Source: Sinohyriopsis cumingii
Taxonomy: Eukaryota > Mollusca > Bivalvia > Unionida > Unionidae
Length of the DNA stretch: 64,000 bases
Reading direction: 5' to 3'
Assembly: GCA_028554795.2 (NCBI GenBank)
Contig: CM068830.1
Coordinates: forward strand, 46,266,227-46,330,226
Positions 1 to 11,287 of this stretch are shown here, one piece after another. Positions within the stretch are counted from its first letter, which is position 1, and each line of letters starts with the position of its first letter. Under the pieces are notes generated by a model. The model ran no database searches, was not told the DNA's origin, and worked only from the letters and a program-made list of their open reading frames with translations. A program made the translations under genes and the position numbers.

Positions 1-197
1 CATACTGCCTGAAAGGTGTTCTGTCGTTCAGCTTAAAGTTACCGTCTCGAACGTAAAGTCTACAAGCAATTTTTGACAAGAACTTAATAAATCATGGACG
101 ATGACGACAGAAAAGGGAATTCTACCATAAGGATCGTGTCACTACTTTAAATCAGTGCACAATAACTGTGAGCCAGCCTACCGTTTACAGAGGATCA

Positions 198-304
<107 letters not shown>

Positions 305-553
305 CATACATACATGCATAGAGGCCCTGCACACAACGAGTGTAATTGCAATTGCAAATATCATAAATATATACCAGTAATTATTGATAATTCTAGTCTG
401 ATGATCACAACCTTAGCAAATACAATAAGAATCCATCACAAAACACAGTAACACCAAATAATTAGAAAATATGTTAATTGAAGTTTTGGAGAACTAAGAA
501 ATGTATGCATGAATATTTACAAACTGAATCCAGCACATTATTTATGTGTGCCG

Positions 554-737
554 GCGTTAGCTCATGATGCTGCATTAGCATAGGTTAGCTCATGATATCG
601 AATTATCATGGATTAGTTCATTACGCCGAACTAGCATGGATTAGCTCATGATGCCGAATTAGCACGGATTAGCTCATGATGCTAAATTAGCGTGGATTAA
701 CTCATTTAGATTTAGCATGGATTAGCTCCTGATGCCA
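554..737. repeat. minisatellite, unit about 30 bp, about 6-7 copies
   Basis: Degenerate units of the form GGATTAGCTCATGATGCCGA plus AATTAGCAT follow one another head to tail. The copies differ by point changes and one shortened unit. No coding potential is seen. Confidence 0.85.
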
Positions 738-740
738 GTC

Positions 741-1950
741 TGAAAATAAGTAAGGTAGAATTAAAACTGCTCAAATAATTATGATAGGTGTCTGTTGATT
801 CATACGTAAAGTTGATGCTGTAAGGTCAGTCATGGGGAATAATACCAAAGCTAACCCCAGGAAAATGAACCGTGATATAAGAATCGAAACGTTAAAGTCA
901 CAGTCCTTAATTAAATTCTTTGTTGACAGCTATTAACATAAACGGGATATGTGCAAATTAATGCCTGCCAAAAATGTTAAATGGAAAGAAGAAAAAAACA
1001 ACAAATGAAACTAAATGAAGAAAAGATATATTTGAGTTATGAACTTCATTTGGCGGAATTTTAGAATCTGACTTAGAAGTATCAATATATTTTCATGCTA
1101 TTTTAAAGGGTATTTTTAAAAACTGTAAACCATTAAGAACCAGAAAAGCCAATTCCTAACAAGACTAGCTGATCTCACTTACTGAACAAATCCAGAAAAG
1201 ATACAAAATTCCACGAAACCTTCAGTACATAAATTATTGTGCAAGTTAAAAAAATAAAAACAAAGCGAGATACTTCATCCACATCCTCACTAGCCATGGT
1301 TCCGATTTAATAACCCCATCTACACCTTGGCGTATCGAGCAGATATTTCTGTGCTTCGGGTATGTAAGCCACCGCGTCCAATCAAAATTAATATATTAAA
1401 ATTTGAATGCTGTTCCTACATGACTGAGACAAGAGAGCACACAACTTGAATGGACTGATAAAGAAGCAATTTTCCTGTCTGTCAGTGTTTGATAAAATAC
1501 CTTTCACTTGAATATACTTGTAACGGCTTCCCTCTGGTGCTTAGTCATACCTTCGATGTTAATCTTCCAAAGTATCCCTTTTAGGTCAATTGCCCCCACC
1601 ATTTTCGGTCGATGTACAATGAACCACGCTATTGCTTAGTTGTATTACGTACTAAGGGAGTACTTAGGGCATGCAGTATCCATCCGAAAAACGAGTTCAT
1701 ATTTTCCCATACAAAAGGCAGTAAACTTTTAATTATATATTCATTTTCTGATTAAATCTAAGGCCTTATTATACAAAATACACTAAAGAAACAAATTAAT
1801 TGACTTTATAATGTGTTCCAAAAAATACACAACCGTAGATTCATCAGGACACAAAAAAACGATACTAATGCGCACATAAGGACTGCCCAACGACCTTTGA
1901 ACGTAGTCGTGCTCTCGATATCAGTTTCAAAACGAATTGTCAGTAGTGAC
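741..1950. other. non-coding AT-rich sequence, no gene seen
   Basis: Both strands are interrupted by frequent stops. I recognise no repeat, RNA gene or protein fragment before the terminal inverted repeat that begins at 1951. Confidence 0.6.
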
Positions 1951-2455
1951 AGGGGCCACTATAGCGACAATGGAAATGTCCATACAACTCCACCCTCCCG
2001 CGCCACTATACCGACCAAATTTATAGTGACATCGGGAATTAGCATTACAAGACCACCCTGGGCCACTATAGCGACAAGAAGAAAGGTTGGGTTTTGTATA
2101 GGGACAATAGGAATGGAACAGGTGGGTGACGTCACCGTACTGGACATTGACAACAATGTTGCAAAGGGATGACCTCAATCTGGCCAAACAGCAAAACGTG
2201 ACAGCGGGAAAAAGCGGGTAGCGGTTAAGTTCAGCTAGTTCAGTGGGTAGCTGGTGGCGGGTAGCGGGAGACGGGAAGCGGTTGGCTGGAAAGTTCAGCT
2301 AGTTCATAAAATATACGAATAATAACGCTTGGTCAGGGCCGGTAAACAAACAAACAAACACAAAACAAAGACACAATCACCAAACAAAGACACATACATG
2401 ACAAGAGAGAATATATATATTTTCAAGACAGTGGAGTCTCCTGAAAAGGGCCTTT
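1951..2455 (+). repeat. left terminal inverted repeat of the Polinton-like element
   Basis: The outer 170 bases pair with 17762-17954 in reverse complement, and the inner part (about 2160-2455) pairs with 15935-16235. Landmarks shared in inverted orientation are AGGGGCCACTATAGCGACAA at the tip, GTTCAGCTAGTTCATAAA, ACGAATAATAACGCTTGG and CTGAAAAGGGCC. The outer part has subterminal repeats of CCACTATAGCGACA. The inner part has direct repeats of a GCGGGTAGCGG / TTCAGCTAGTTCA module. Confidence 0.85.
2440..2452 (-). terminator. degenerate histone-type 3' stem-loop motif in left inverted repeat
   Basis: On the minus strand this reads GGCCCTTTTCAGG, preceded by AACCCAAA. That is the 5' stem, loop and first 3' stem bases of the metazoan histone mRNA 3' stem-loop. 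The rest of the 3' arm (AGACTC) no longer pairs. It points outward, at the end expected for the leftward-transcribed genes. The same 13 bases occur in the right inverted repeat. Confidence 0.4.
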
Positions 2456-2738
2456 GGGTTTCTTCTTTCTTTTTGTATTCTAATCTCTTCTTTTTCTCCA
2501 CCGTTCTTCTTTTCCTTCTCCTCTTTCTCCTTCTCCTCCTTTGTTTCCTTTTCTAGTGGATGCTGTGGCCTCTTTACCTCCTGCGCACGCAGCTGTACTG
2601 GTACTGGCTGTGGTACTGGTACTGGCCATGGAGTGTCCTCACCTCAGGCTTGACCTCATACAAAAACCTTAGAATGAGGTGAATCATTACCTTCTCCTTT
2701 TCTTTCTTTTTTTTCACTTTCTCTTTTATTCAAGCCAG

Positions 2739-2783
2739 GCACTTTCCTGGATTGCATCTATAGCAAGTTCGTCCAGGAAGTGC
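2739..2783. repeat. hairpin inside the Polinton left interior
   Basis: Arms GCACTTTCCTGGA (2739-2751) and TCCAGGAAGTGC (2772-2783) pair with one bulged base around a 20-base loop. No function is known. Confidence 0.5.
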
Positions 2784-4079
2784 ATTTTGGAGTTCAAGTA
2801 ATTTGCTTATCATGCTCATTCTTTGTAGTTGACGAATTAACGATGGGCAGTCAGACTTTATAATTCTTAAGCGTGGACGTGAAGGAAAGCACCCCTTACA
2901 CCAACACTCACAATAGCCTTATAATAACCAAACATAATGGAATGTGCGGACCTAAAATAAACGGTCACGTTGACTGTTTTACTTACAACCACACTTCATG
3001 ACTACTCCTATATATAAAAACACATATACTATCTGACAAGACAGGGAAACGAAGTCCTTATAGACAAACATCTATATTTTAACTCCCCGTCTGGCTGCAG
3101 GCTTTCTCAAATGACAAGGTCTGCTTCTGCGTGAAGAGAAGGAGAACTCTTTCGTGTCCACACGGCAGTCGACAAGTCCTCTGTCTTGTTCCTGATGTTG
3201 CTGTTGCTGCTGCTGCTGTTCTCTCTGCTGCTTTCTGAAGTCAATACTTCTCCGTCCACTCGTCTTGCTCTTTCTTGATTTCATCTCTGAGGAGCTCTTC
3301 AATCAGTTCTTCGACCACTATCAACATCCTAACATTCCCTAACTCATCAGGCTTCGGTATAAGGTTTTACCTGACACGATGTAAATTCAGTCTAGTCTTA
3401 AAGGCGCCTTCATAAGAGGACGAGTCAACAATGGATGGTCTGATTGCTGTTGTTGTTGATGATGATGATGATGATGAGATTTGATTAGCGTCGCTTGCGC
3501 ACATAGTGCATGGGCGACGATTTAAATTCCGCAATAGCGGACTAATTAATTGTTCGAGGGGGGCGGAAAAAGAGCCTCATCCCCCAACGCTTTAATGCAC
3601 ACAAAGTGTGCTACTTAGTTGTGTCCGATTTCGGGATAATGTTATCCCACAGGACAAACGACGAGAGGGAATAGGAGCACCCAAGCGGATCGTTTTTGGT
3701 GTGTATCAATTGCTTCGCTTATTGGGAAATTACATCCAACTTATAGCGAAACCCCAGTACCATGATGGCACGTTCATCGGGATAGTAGGTTTAATACGTG
3801 CTAGCATAGTATGACTGAATGTCTGGTTGAGGGTAGGAAGGTAGGGGTATAAATAGGACGGGAGCTGTTTCTGACATCCAGAGTTAATTTTCATCCCAAT
3901 TTCCAGAGTAAACAGCATCTGGCTGAATTTTTAAAAATTGTATATGTGCTGTTGAATATAGTGAAAAAAGAAGGAAAGGAATAATAAAAAAGTTATTTTT
4001 ATATATTTCTATTTTTTAAATATTTTTTGAATATATATTGTTTTGTTTGTGATTAAGTTCTACTTTATTTTCATTGGAT
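2784..4079. other. Polinton left interior without recognisable gene
   Basis: No Polinton gene was recognised here. A minus-strand frame at 3072-3302 encodes a short basic, polyglutamine-containing peptide (seven Q in a row) and could be a small structural-protein remnant or chance from a CTG-type repeat. A GATGAT microsatellite lies near 3447-3477. Confidence 0.4.
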
Positions 4080-4101
4080 TTTATTTGTATCATTTGATAG
4101 T

Positions 4102-4413
4102 TTATGGCTCTAAGTGGAGTGGAGTGAGGGGATGATCATAAATGGTTAAATTTTTCCTTGTTTGCCAATTTCTTTCAGAAAAAAATAGGATATTATGATA
4201 TGTAGAATTGATGCTAGGGGTACTGGACGATAGGAATTCCGGGTAGGTAGTTGGGAATTCTATGTGTTTTTGATTTGTCTTAAAGATGTCACCTTGTGCA
4301 TATTTGTTGCACTCATTAAATACATGGTGTAAATCTTCTGAGGTGGGACAATGCAAACAATTCACGCCTTTAACATTGTTAATATGGATGTATTTTCCGA
4401 AACTGCTGACCAA
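4102..4413 (-). pseudogene. C-terminal segment of nested LINE protein
   Basis: A 103-residue frame downstream of the RNase H contains a Cys/His group (NCLHCPTSEDLHHVFNEC), resembling the C-terminal gag-knuckle-like region found after RNase H in I-type and R1-type LINEs. Confidence 0.55.
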
Positions 4414-4455
4414 TAACGTATTTCCAGTTTTGATCCTGTTGATAACTTTCTGGTT

Positions 4456-4863
4456 TTATTTGTTGGCCAGAGTTGTCGCTTTTATATTCCTGGATACTTC
4501 CTTTTGTATCAGGTAAAGCGTGCGACCTTTTGTAATATTGTCCCATTCCTGCTGCCATTTCCCTAGAATGTTATTCCTGATTATGCTATAGTATTCTTTG
4601 CAGCTGTACTGGAGTATGATATGGTTGATTTCTTGAAGTTTGTTTTTAGCTGCTTGGTCAGCTTTTTGGTTTCCTGGGATGTTGATATGGGATGGTACAC
4701 ACATAAATTCAATTGTCCTGTCCTTGTTTTCCATTTGTCTCAGTAACAGGTTCTTCTCTTTGACGTAATTAAAGCGACAGGTGGAGATGCAGGATTTCAG
4801 TGATTGTAAGACACTTAGCGAGTCACTGATAATTAGTGCTTTGCGAATGTTTGTCGATTTCAC
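4456..4863 (-). pseudogene. RNase H domain fragment of nested LINE
   Basis: The frame contains IISDSLSVLQSL with the second catalytic aspartate and a PSHINIPGNQKADQAAK block, which holds the His and the final Asp of LINE RNase H domains. Just upstream another frame reads TAEFWAIVEAIKW, the glutamate motif, separated by an in-frame stop. Confidence 0.85.
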
Positions 4864-5713
4864 CCATTTAATGGCTTCAACTATGGCCCAGAATTCTGCT
4901 GTTTAAATAGAGCAGTTATCTAGGGGTCTAGCTCCAAGCCCTATTTTTTTCCCCGGTACTTAGTATAGCGGCTGCTGTTCTGATTGGATTGTTTGTTTTT
5001 AATCCATCGGTGTAAAATCTTAATATAACCTTGATATGAATTTTCCATGTTAGAGAGTATTGTAGATCTAGTCTCTAGAGGTAGGTCATTTTTAGTCCCA
5101 ATCCTGGTTGCGCTGAAGTTGATATGCACTGTGTTGCATATCCATGGTATGGGATCAGTGTATGCGATTTGTTCAGCTTGTATGTTTGGAATTTCAAGAG
5201 CTTTGGTTCATTCGTAAATCTTCTTTCCTCCTGGTGTCTCCGGGACTAACTTACGTCTGAATGGGATGTTACATTTTGCTACACAGATCTTGGTTGGGTG
5301 TGAGTCTTGATGGATCGATAATCTGGACGCATATCTTAATAATAGTTCTTCTCTTCGTAGACAAGGGGGGGGGGGTGTTCTCATGTTAAGATTTGTATTT
5401 CCTCTCTTGTGGTATTGTTATGCACACCTGTGCATATGCAGAGGGCTTTTGAATGAATGTTGTCTAGCTTTTTTAATAGGCACGACTTCGACGAGGCATA
5501 CAGCTGGCACCCATAATCCAACTTAGATCTCATTAATGATCTGTATAGGATTAAGAGGGTATCCTGGTCTGCTCCCCAATTTAATCCTTTAATGTTTTTG
5601 AGGAGATTGAAGTCCAGGCTACATCTTTTAATAAGCTCCTGGATATGATATTTCCATGTGAAATACTCATGAAAATAAACACCTAGGAATTTGATGACTT
5701 TTTCGAATTTAAT

Positions 5714-6214
5714 TTATGTGCCTTGAATGTATAGGATTGGGTACTTTATTTTGATCTTGGTTCTAGGTGTAAATAGAATTCCCACCGATTTTTCTTTTGA
5801 GATTTTGAAACCCCATTTATCAGCCCACTTTCCAATCTGATTTAAGTTCGATTGCATTTCGCTTATTTTGTTGCTGGCAGGGTTCCCTGCCCTCCATATA
5901 CCACTGTCGTCTGCAAATTGGGATAAATTTATTTTATTGAGGTCAACAACGCGCACCAGATCATTAATCATAATATTGAAGAGGGTAGGACTTAGAACAT
6001 TGCCTTGTGGAGTGCCATTTTCTAATACGTGGTTGTCCGAATATTGGTCCCCTATTCTTGTCCTAATTTCTCGACCGGTAAGGAAGGTAGATATCCACTG
6101 GTGCATACGGTCGTTGATACCGTAGTGGTTTAGTTTCGTAATTAGGCATTTGTCCACACTAGATCGAAAGCTTTCTCTAAATCCAGGAAAATCGCTATTA
6201 GATTTAGGTCGCAT
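5714..6214 (-). pseudogene. reverse transcriptase fragment of nested LINE
   Basis: A 166-residue frame carries the non-LTR reverse transcriptase landmarks GTPQGNVLSPTLFNI (fingers/palm boundary) and FADDSGIW (catalytic motif C with both aspartates kept), followed by WADKWGFKIS. The frame is broken on both sides, so the enzyme is not functional. Confidence 0.9.
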
Positions 6215-6954
6215 TACCTTTTAGCGTTAAATGCTAATTTAACACTCGATTCCAGCCGGAATAACTGATCTAAAGTGAACCTTTTGTTGCGAAAGCCGCT
6301 TTGATTTTTAGAAATTAGGTTGTTGCATTCCAAGTGATGTTTAAGCCTATTGCTGATCATAGTTTCCGTCACTTTAGATATATTGTCTGTGAGGGAGATT
6401 GGCCTATAGGAGTTTATTTCTGTCGGGTCTTTTCCTGCTTTTGGAATTGAAATTACTATTTCTTATTTCCACCTGCTAGGAATTTTTTCCGGTTTTCCAG
6501 GAAATGTTGTTTAGGTCCAGCATTATGGTCTCCATATTTTCCGGTAGGTTTTTGTAGAATTCGTATCCTAGGTTGTCTTCCCCTGGTGAGGTTGGTTTTT
6601 ATTTTATTTTTCAGGGCAGTTCTCCATCATGTATGGTAAACTCTAGGTCTGACTGGAGATTTCCCCGCTTTATATGGTTAAAGCGCGGACGCGATAGAAA
6701 ACATATCTACTGTTTTTAGGATCGGAACGATATGATTGTAGATGTCATGGTGAGGGATAGAGAGAAGTCAAAGAGTATGTATAGTCACACAATGTTTTGA
6801 AAACAAATGACAGACACATTTTTTTTCAAAACTCAACATATTTATTTAACTTACTAACACCAACAATTAACAATTCATATAATATCAACACATTTTTTCT
6901 AACAAACAAACAAAATATTTTTGACAAGGTTGACAACGTTATGAAGTCAAGCTA

Positions 6955-7430
6955 GACTTCCACTGAGGGAGGTCGTTAGACCATTGAACTACACTGCGTT
7001 CCCTAGCTAACGATAAGAGATAGCCATAACGGTTACAAAACCATCGATCTACTTTGTCATCCTTTCTAGAACAGTTACGATCAAAATAAATCACTAAATG
7101 TTCTAGGGATATCCAAGACTGCGTTGACGAAGAAAAGATACACAATATTGTCCACACACCATCGAATATGTGCCTTGTAATTTCACGTTATTGAATCGTG
7201 TCGTCTGGATATTTCTTCTCATAAAGTCGATGATGTCATCTTCTCCACACAATACTCCACACAGTCATCGTGGGAAAGTAGACGGCTACTAAATTGGTTC
7301 CTGGGAGATGATTGTCATCCGTGTTGATGACATAAGCTTGATGGTCTTGAGGTTTGCGATGAGGAACTTCATCTTTAGCACACACCACATGATTCCAAGA
7401 ATCAGTGTATGAACTGTTGTTCTAAAGATA
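6955..7430 (-). pseudogene. adenain-like cysteine protease (Polinton PRO), broken
   Basis: Minus-strand segments read AYVINTDDNHLPGTNLVAVYF around 7345-7290 and VCGQYCVSFLRQRSLGYP around 7160-7110. Polinton and adenovirus-type maturation proteases have an N-terminal block with the catalytic histidine before the Trp of the NT-D-PG-HW type motif, and a later cysteine in a CG-YC motif. Here the cysteine motif survives, but the histidine position is occupied by Asn, and stops and frame changes lie between the two blocks. It is the last recognised gene of the minus-strand series, next to the capsid-type protein, the usual Polinton arrangement. Confidence 0.7.
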
Positions 7431-7525
7431 ATACACATTCCATGTATCAATTTTTTGTTTTGTTATTTTTTCTGGATTTTTTTCCACAGGTAATGATAAT
7501 TCATCAATTCAATCCGGACTTTTTG

Positions 7526-8697
7526 CTAAAAGATCTCTGACAAGTAACCGTGTCTTCGCTTCGTCTCCGCACTATGAGCCAAGAGAGCTTCGATGTGATG
7601 GATCTCTAGAGCGGTCAATGGACTGAAAGAATGATCACGCAAGTCTTTATACCACTGATGCAACACTGATTCTTCTGAGATGAGACCCCAAACGTCCTCC
7701 AAATATACGTCCAATATTTCTTCTTGTCTCATCATCAGACATTTGGCGGGGATGATTGTTTTCACATCCATAGCAACTAAACGTAGGTTCGTATGGTCTG
7801 GTACACAATATCTTGCCATCGCGATTGAATTCGATCTTGGACACTCTGTAGTGCTTAAACTGAAAGAGATTTTCATTGTGGGGTCCGTTGATGTCTGCAT
7901 TGCTAACGATACCAACGATTAAGCTTTTGGGTAGCTGTCCTTGGAACAGATGATCTTCGATCTTGGATCTGAGTCCACCAGCAATTGTGAAGGTTTTCAC
8001 TTCCACGTGTCGTATCGGATACTTGGCAGTCGTTCTGCTCAAAGTGTGACTGAGTCGTTTTCCACATTAAGTAACACGTCCACACGGCGCACGTAAAGTC
8101 TGGTTTCTTGGATGATCGTTTTGTACTTGTTGGCATGGGCCATCAAATGGAAAGGTACTGCTGTGACTCAGTCTCAGGCGGATATTCACTCCGTTCAGCG
8201 AATACTTGTCTTGCAACCACATGCCCAAATGCAAACGATTCATCAGCTCTAAGCTCTAAGCTACGCCCTTGCAGGATTTTCTTTCGACAATCGTTAAAAC
8301 CCACATTGTGAGGATCGCCGTCATCTACTGACAGTTCTGTGTCGTTATTGTGGTGGTTGTTGTTTTGTGGTTACTGTTACAAGGGTGACTGACGTTGCGC
8401 GCAAGGTTCCTGAAGTTACTGTCAGAGGAATACTTCAGAGAAGGATTGGGAAGAAGGTAACCGATCCAGCTGCTCAGTAAATGGTCCACAATTGTTTGTC
8501 TCCTTGTTGCAAACTCATATTGGCAAAGGCAGAACCGATGACACAATACACTACAAAGATTTGGCAGAAAAAGACGCAGTGCGTTTTAGGCACACGTTTT
8601 AAACACCACATCCACAAGGGTTGTTTTTGTAGATCTTGCAGAGAAGAACTAGCTGGTCGCTACGGATGATAGCGGTTGATGCTGTGTTGAAGGGCAT
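7526..8697 (-). pseudogene. Polinton capsid-type protein (F54H12.2-like family), broken
   Basis: The clearest stretch, around 8042-7800, includes AKYPIRHVEVKTFTIAGG, FQGQLPKSLIVGIV and FKHYRVSKIEF, landmarks of the virion protein family often annotated as F54H12.2-like in invertebrate genomes. Several frames are needed to follow the family from about 8697 to 7530, so at least three frameshifts or stops have accumulated. A possible start MPFNTASTAIIRSDQLV lies at 8697. A TATAAAAA sequence sits immediately upstream (8717-8710), rather close for a TATA box. Which capsid component it was cannot be decided here. Confidence 0.75.
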
Positions 8698-9068
8698 GAT
8701 GATAACTTCTTTTTATAGTCGAAGACTTGCGAAATGTAGAGCCAAGAATCAAAACTGGGAGGATACCATTTCCAACGTACATTTACATATTTGAAACGTC
8801 TTTTCCCCACTCTACGGGTTTTTCGATCGAGAATGTTTTCGATGTTGTACACTTTGTTTTCGTTTTCGGTCATGCGTTGTAGGTCGGGCAGGTAAAACTG
8901 TCCTTTTAACAATTCCCCGTTCATATCTTCCAAGTTATCGACGGCAGGATGACGGCCACGCACTGTTCCAGTGACGCGAAACAATTTGGTGGTCCAGTTG
9001 GGTAAGTAACCTTTGTCGAAGGTGCGTTTGATTTTGCCAATGTGTACCCAATTGGCAGCACAACACAA
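8649..9068 (-). pseudogene. Polinton integrase, C-terminal part only
   Basis: The frame contains FDKGYLPNWTTKLFRVTGTV and a following chromodomain-like block (VYNIENILDRKTRRVGKRRF, then SQVFDYK). These match the end of Polinton retroviral-type integrases. The zinc-binding region and the DDE catalytic core, which should lie at higher coordinates, are absent: 9069 onward belongs to a different protein. This is therefore a deletion remnant. The end overlaps the possible start region of the capsid-type protein. Confidence 0.78.
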
Positions 9069-9085
9069 TGTCTGAACTCCTCTGT

Positions 9086-9770
9086 ATCATGCAGGATGGG
9101 ATTGATCGTATTAAATGCTGGCTTACACCTTTTCCATTTTTGTTAATAAGTTTCACCCACTCTTCACTGATGCTACTTTGCATGGGCCGAAATGGTGGTT
9201 TGGAAAAGGCTTTACGTGTCCGATGTTCCACGGGAGTAGAAGTCGAGGGCAGTGGTGGCGGTAATGGGATGGCTTCGGTCTTCTTTTCATTTTTCACTTG
9301 TGGTTTCCCTTCTTTCTTTTTCACTTCTGTCGAAGGAAGAGTGGACACCATCTTTTTAACCCAAGCATTGAGGTTTTTTCATTGGGGTGTGGGGGAAGGG
9401 GTCAACAAGGACACTGCAATCTTACTAGAAATGGGAACTGCTGGCGGCGTTTGAAAGACTTTACGTACGTCTTCTCCCTCAGACATCCGTAAGGCCGCAT
9501 CTGTCTTGGTCACTGGGGTGTGGGTGGTTGTGATGGACTTTTCGTCAGGGTCTTAAAATCTTTCAGAGCTGGCAGAGCTGTTTCATCCAAAGATTTCTGG
9601 TGAAAGAGGTGCAGTCGCTGAAACACTTCACCGTATTGTTGCAATTTTATCGTTTCTGACAAATCACTGCAATCCATCACAGATTGCAGTTCGTGTTGTA
9701 ACTGGGATATCTCGGTCAAAGGATCGGGAGGTAAATGCGGGGTCTATTGTTCTTGCCAACGATAGAATTC
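9086..9770 (-). pseudogene. Polinton small virion-type protein remnant
   Basis: The upper part (9719-9510) is a helical, charged frame including LSETIKLQQYGEVFQRLHLF. The lower part (9351-9100) is Pro/Lys-rich and ends in SEEWVKLINKNGKGV. Helical segments followed by a Pro-rich linker fit the uncharacterised coiled-coil protein that lies between the ATPase and capsid genes in many Polintons. At least two frame changes are present. Function is unknown. Confidence 0.45.
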
Positions 9771-9989
9771 CATCCATGGTTTCTAAGCCAATAAATTCAG
9801 TTTTCGTCCTTCCATCAGATTTGAAAGGTCACGTCTGAGATCTTTTGACCCCAGAGGTTCCCTTTATCGTCTTGATTCTACATATTTTTACATATCCCTT
9901 GTAATGCAGCTCCCTTCAGGAGGTTTGTAATTACGGGTGCAATTACTCCTGCCTCTAAGGATTTTAACAACAGGTGAAAAATCCTCCGC

Positions 9990-10395
9990 GTTGCACTAAT
10001 ATCTTTTTCTTATGATGGATGTGTATTTTCTTTTTAACCATTTGGCAAAGAACGTGTAATGCTTGGCTAAACATTCTTTCTGTTCTTTAGACAAAGTTAT
10101 CGTTCCTTTCAAGACATTCAGACAACACTCGCACACGGTATCCTATGACATCTTTGGAGGCAATTTGAATGATTTGTTTTCGCATGGGTGTAGGGGCTTT
10201 GGACAGAACGGACAACAGGTCCCAATGTTTTGCTAAAGGAGGAGAAAGTCCTTTTCTTTTCTTTCCTTTGGGGGTAGAAGAGGAACGGCTTCTGGGTGTG
10301 ACATCTTTGTTTAGTTGTTCCGGGGCACACACAAATAAGACACTGACTTCGATGACTGCGACTATTTGGACTATCGCCCTTTGCGAGTAAACCAC
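9990..10395 (-). pseudogene. small basic Polinton protein remnant
   Basis: The frame 10395-10087 has a basic KGKKRKG segment, then PPLAKHWDLLSVLSKAPTPM and RVLSECLERN. A second frame continues with KEQKECLAKHYTFFAKWLKR, so one frameshift sits near 10085. The layout resembles the short Lys/Arg-rich protein common in Polintons. It begins next to the truncated ATPase. Its role is unknown. Confidence 0.5.
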
Positions 10396-10410
10396 AGTTT
10401 AGATTCTTCT

Positions 10411-10737
10411 TCATCCTAACCTGTCGTCGAAGATGACCATATGGGTTTGAATGGGGTCATACACGATGGAATCACTTTGACTTTCTCGCAGGAGGCTGTA
10501 CGCCGATTGCCACTCTTTGTAGCACCGCACGATCCGTTGAGTTGGACGATCGATCAAATGATGTTCATGTTCAATCAAACGTTTGACAAATTCGGTTTTG
10601 CCTGAACTGCTGCGTCCGACAATTAACATGTTAAAGGGATGCCGATGATACAACGTCTCCCACCTAGCACGATCTAAATTTTCGTCGATGACTTTGAAAG
10701 TGGAGGAAGAAGGAGCAGATACAGTAGAGGTAACCAT
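10411..10737 (-). pseudogene. Polinton packaging-type ATPase (A32/FtsK-HerA family), truncated
   Basis: Start chosen at the ATG at 10737, 47 bases below a TATAAAAG box. The frame has Walker A as GRSSSGKTEF and a Walker B-like HMVIFDD, then stops at 10411. Family members are about twice as long; the sensor and arginine-finger part is missing and the next small protein starts directly, so an internal deletion is likely. In Polintons and adintoviruses this ATPase is thought to drive genome packaging. Confidence 0.82.
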
Positions 10738-10783
10738 AGTGTAGGATATGTCGCTTTTGACACGAAGAAAGACAAGACAAGAA

Positions 10784-10791
10784 CTTTTATA
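10784..10791 (-). promoter_or_regulatory. TATA box of ATPase gene
   Basis: Minus-strand TATAAAAG lies 47 bases upstream of the ATPase ATG at 10737, a normal distance for a TATA-driven gene with a short leader. Confidence 0.6.
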
Positions 10792-11287
10792 CATTTTTCA
10801 GGAGACGTTTATTCATTTTTTTTAAATGGAACAATACGAAAGACAAAAATACATAAAATCCAAATTCTTAAGTATATCGATAAAATACACATCAAAACGA
10901 TCAAAGTGGAATATAAACAAGTCACTGTACAACATTTGTTTTGACAAAGGTGTGGTGTCCTAGGGACAGTTTGTAATGTTCACAGAGTCTCTACATTGTA
11001 TACAGTCACACAGGTGTCCTCCCGGAATGGCCTTTCGGGGATCTCCATGATAGCCATGTCGTGAAGGGAGTGGTTTTTCTCGGAGACACGTTCTTCTTCT
11101 AGCACTGCAGTTAATACATGGTTAATAGTTAATTTTTTCACTGGAAGTTAGAATTTAGGATCACAACTCGTGAGCATAGTGGGCCACTTCTTTTGTTCAA
11201 CCCTCGAAGCCCAAACGTTTCTATTGACCTATATCTGTTCAGTGAGGGTGTAAATAACAACCTACACACACATTGTCGTAAACATCT
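10792..11287. other. no gene recognised
   Basis: Stop-rich in all frames. It lies between the ATPase promoter and an unrecognised minus-strand gene and probably contains eroded coding sequence. Confidence 0.4.

Larger units (their letters stand above)
4080..6690 (-). mobile_element. 5'-truncated LINE with reverse transcriptase and RNase H, decayed, nested in the Polinton
   Basis: Minus-strand order is reverse transcriptase (about 6690-5700), a linker, RNase H (about 4920-4456) and a short C-terminal domain (to about 4102). The endonuclease and 5' part are absent. An RNase H domain downstream of the reverse transcriptase is typical of I-superfamily LINEs (I, Nimb, R1, LOA types). Several frameshifts and stops separate the segments. 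Since it lies between the Polinton protease remnant and the left inverted repeat, it inserted after the Polinton arrived. Confidence 0.85.

Noticed and set aside
1945-1956. 6-bp target duplication of the Polinton
   Set aside because: AGTGAC at the left and AAAATT at the right do not match.
6960-7010. tRNA-like stretch AGTTCAATGGTCTAACGACC on the minus strand
   Set aside because: No box B or cloverleaf, and it lies in the C-terminal part of the protease remnant.
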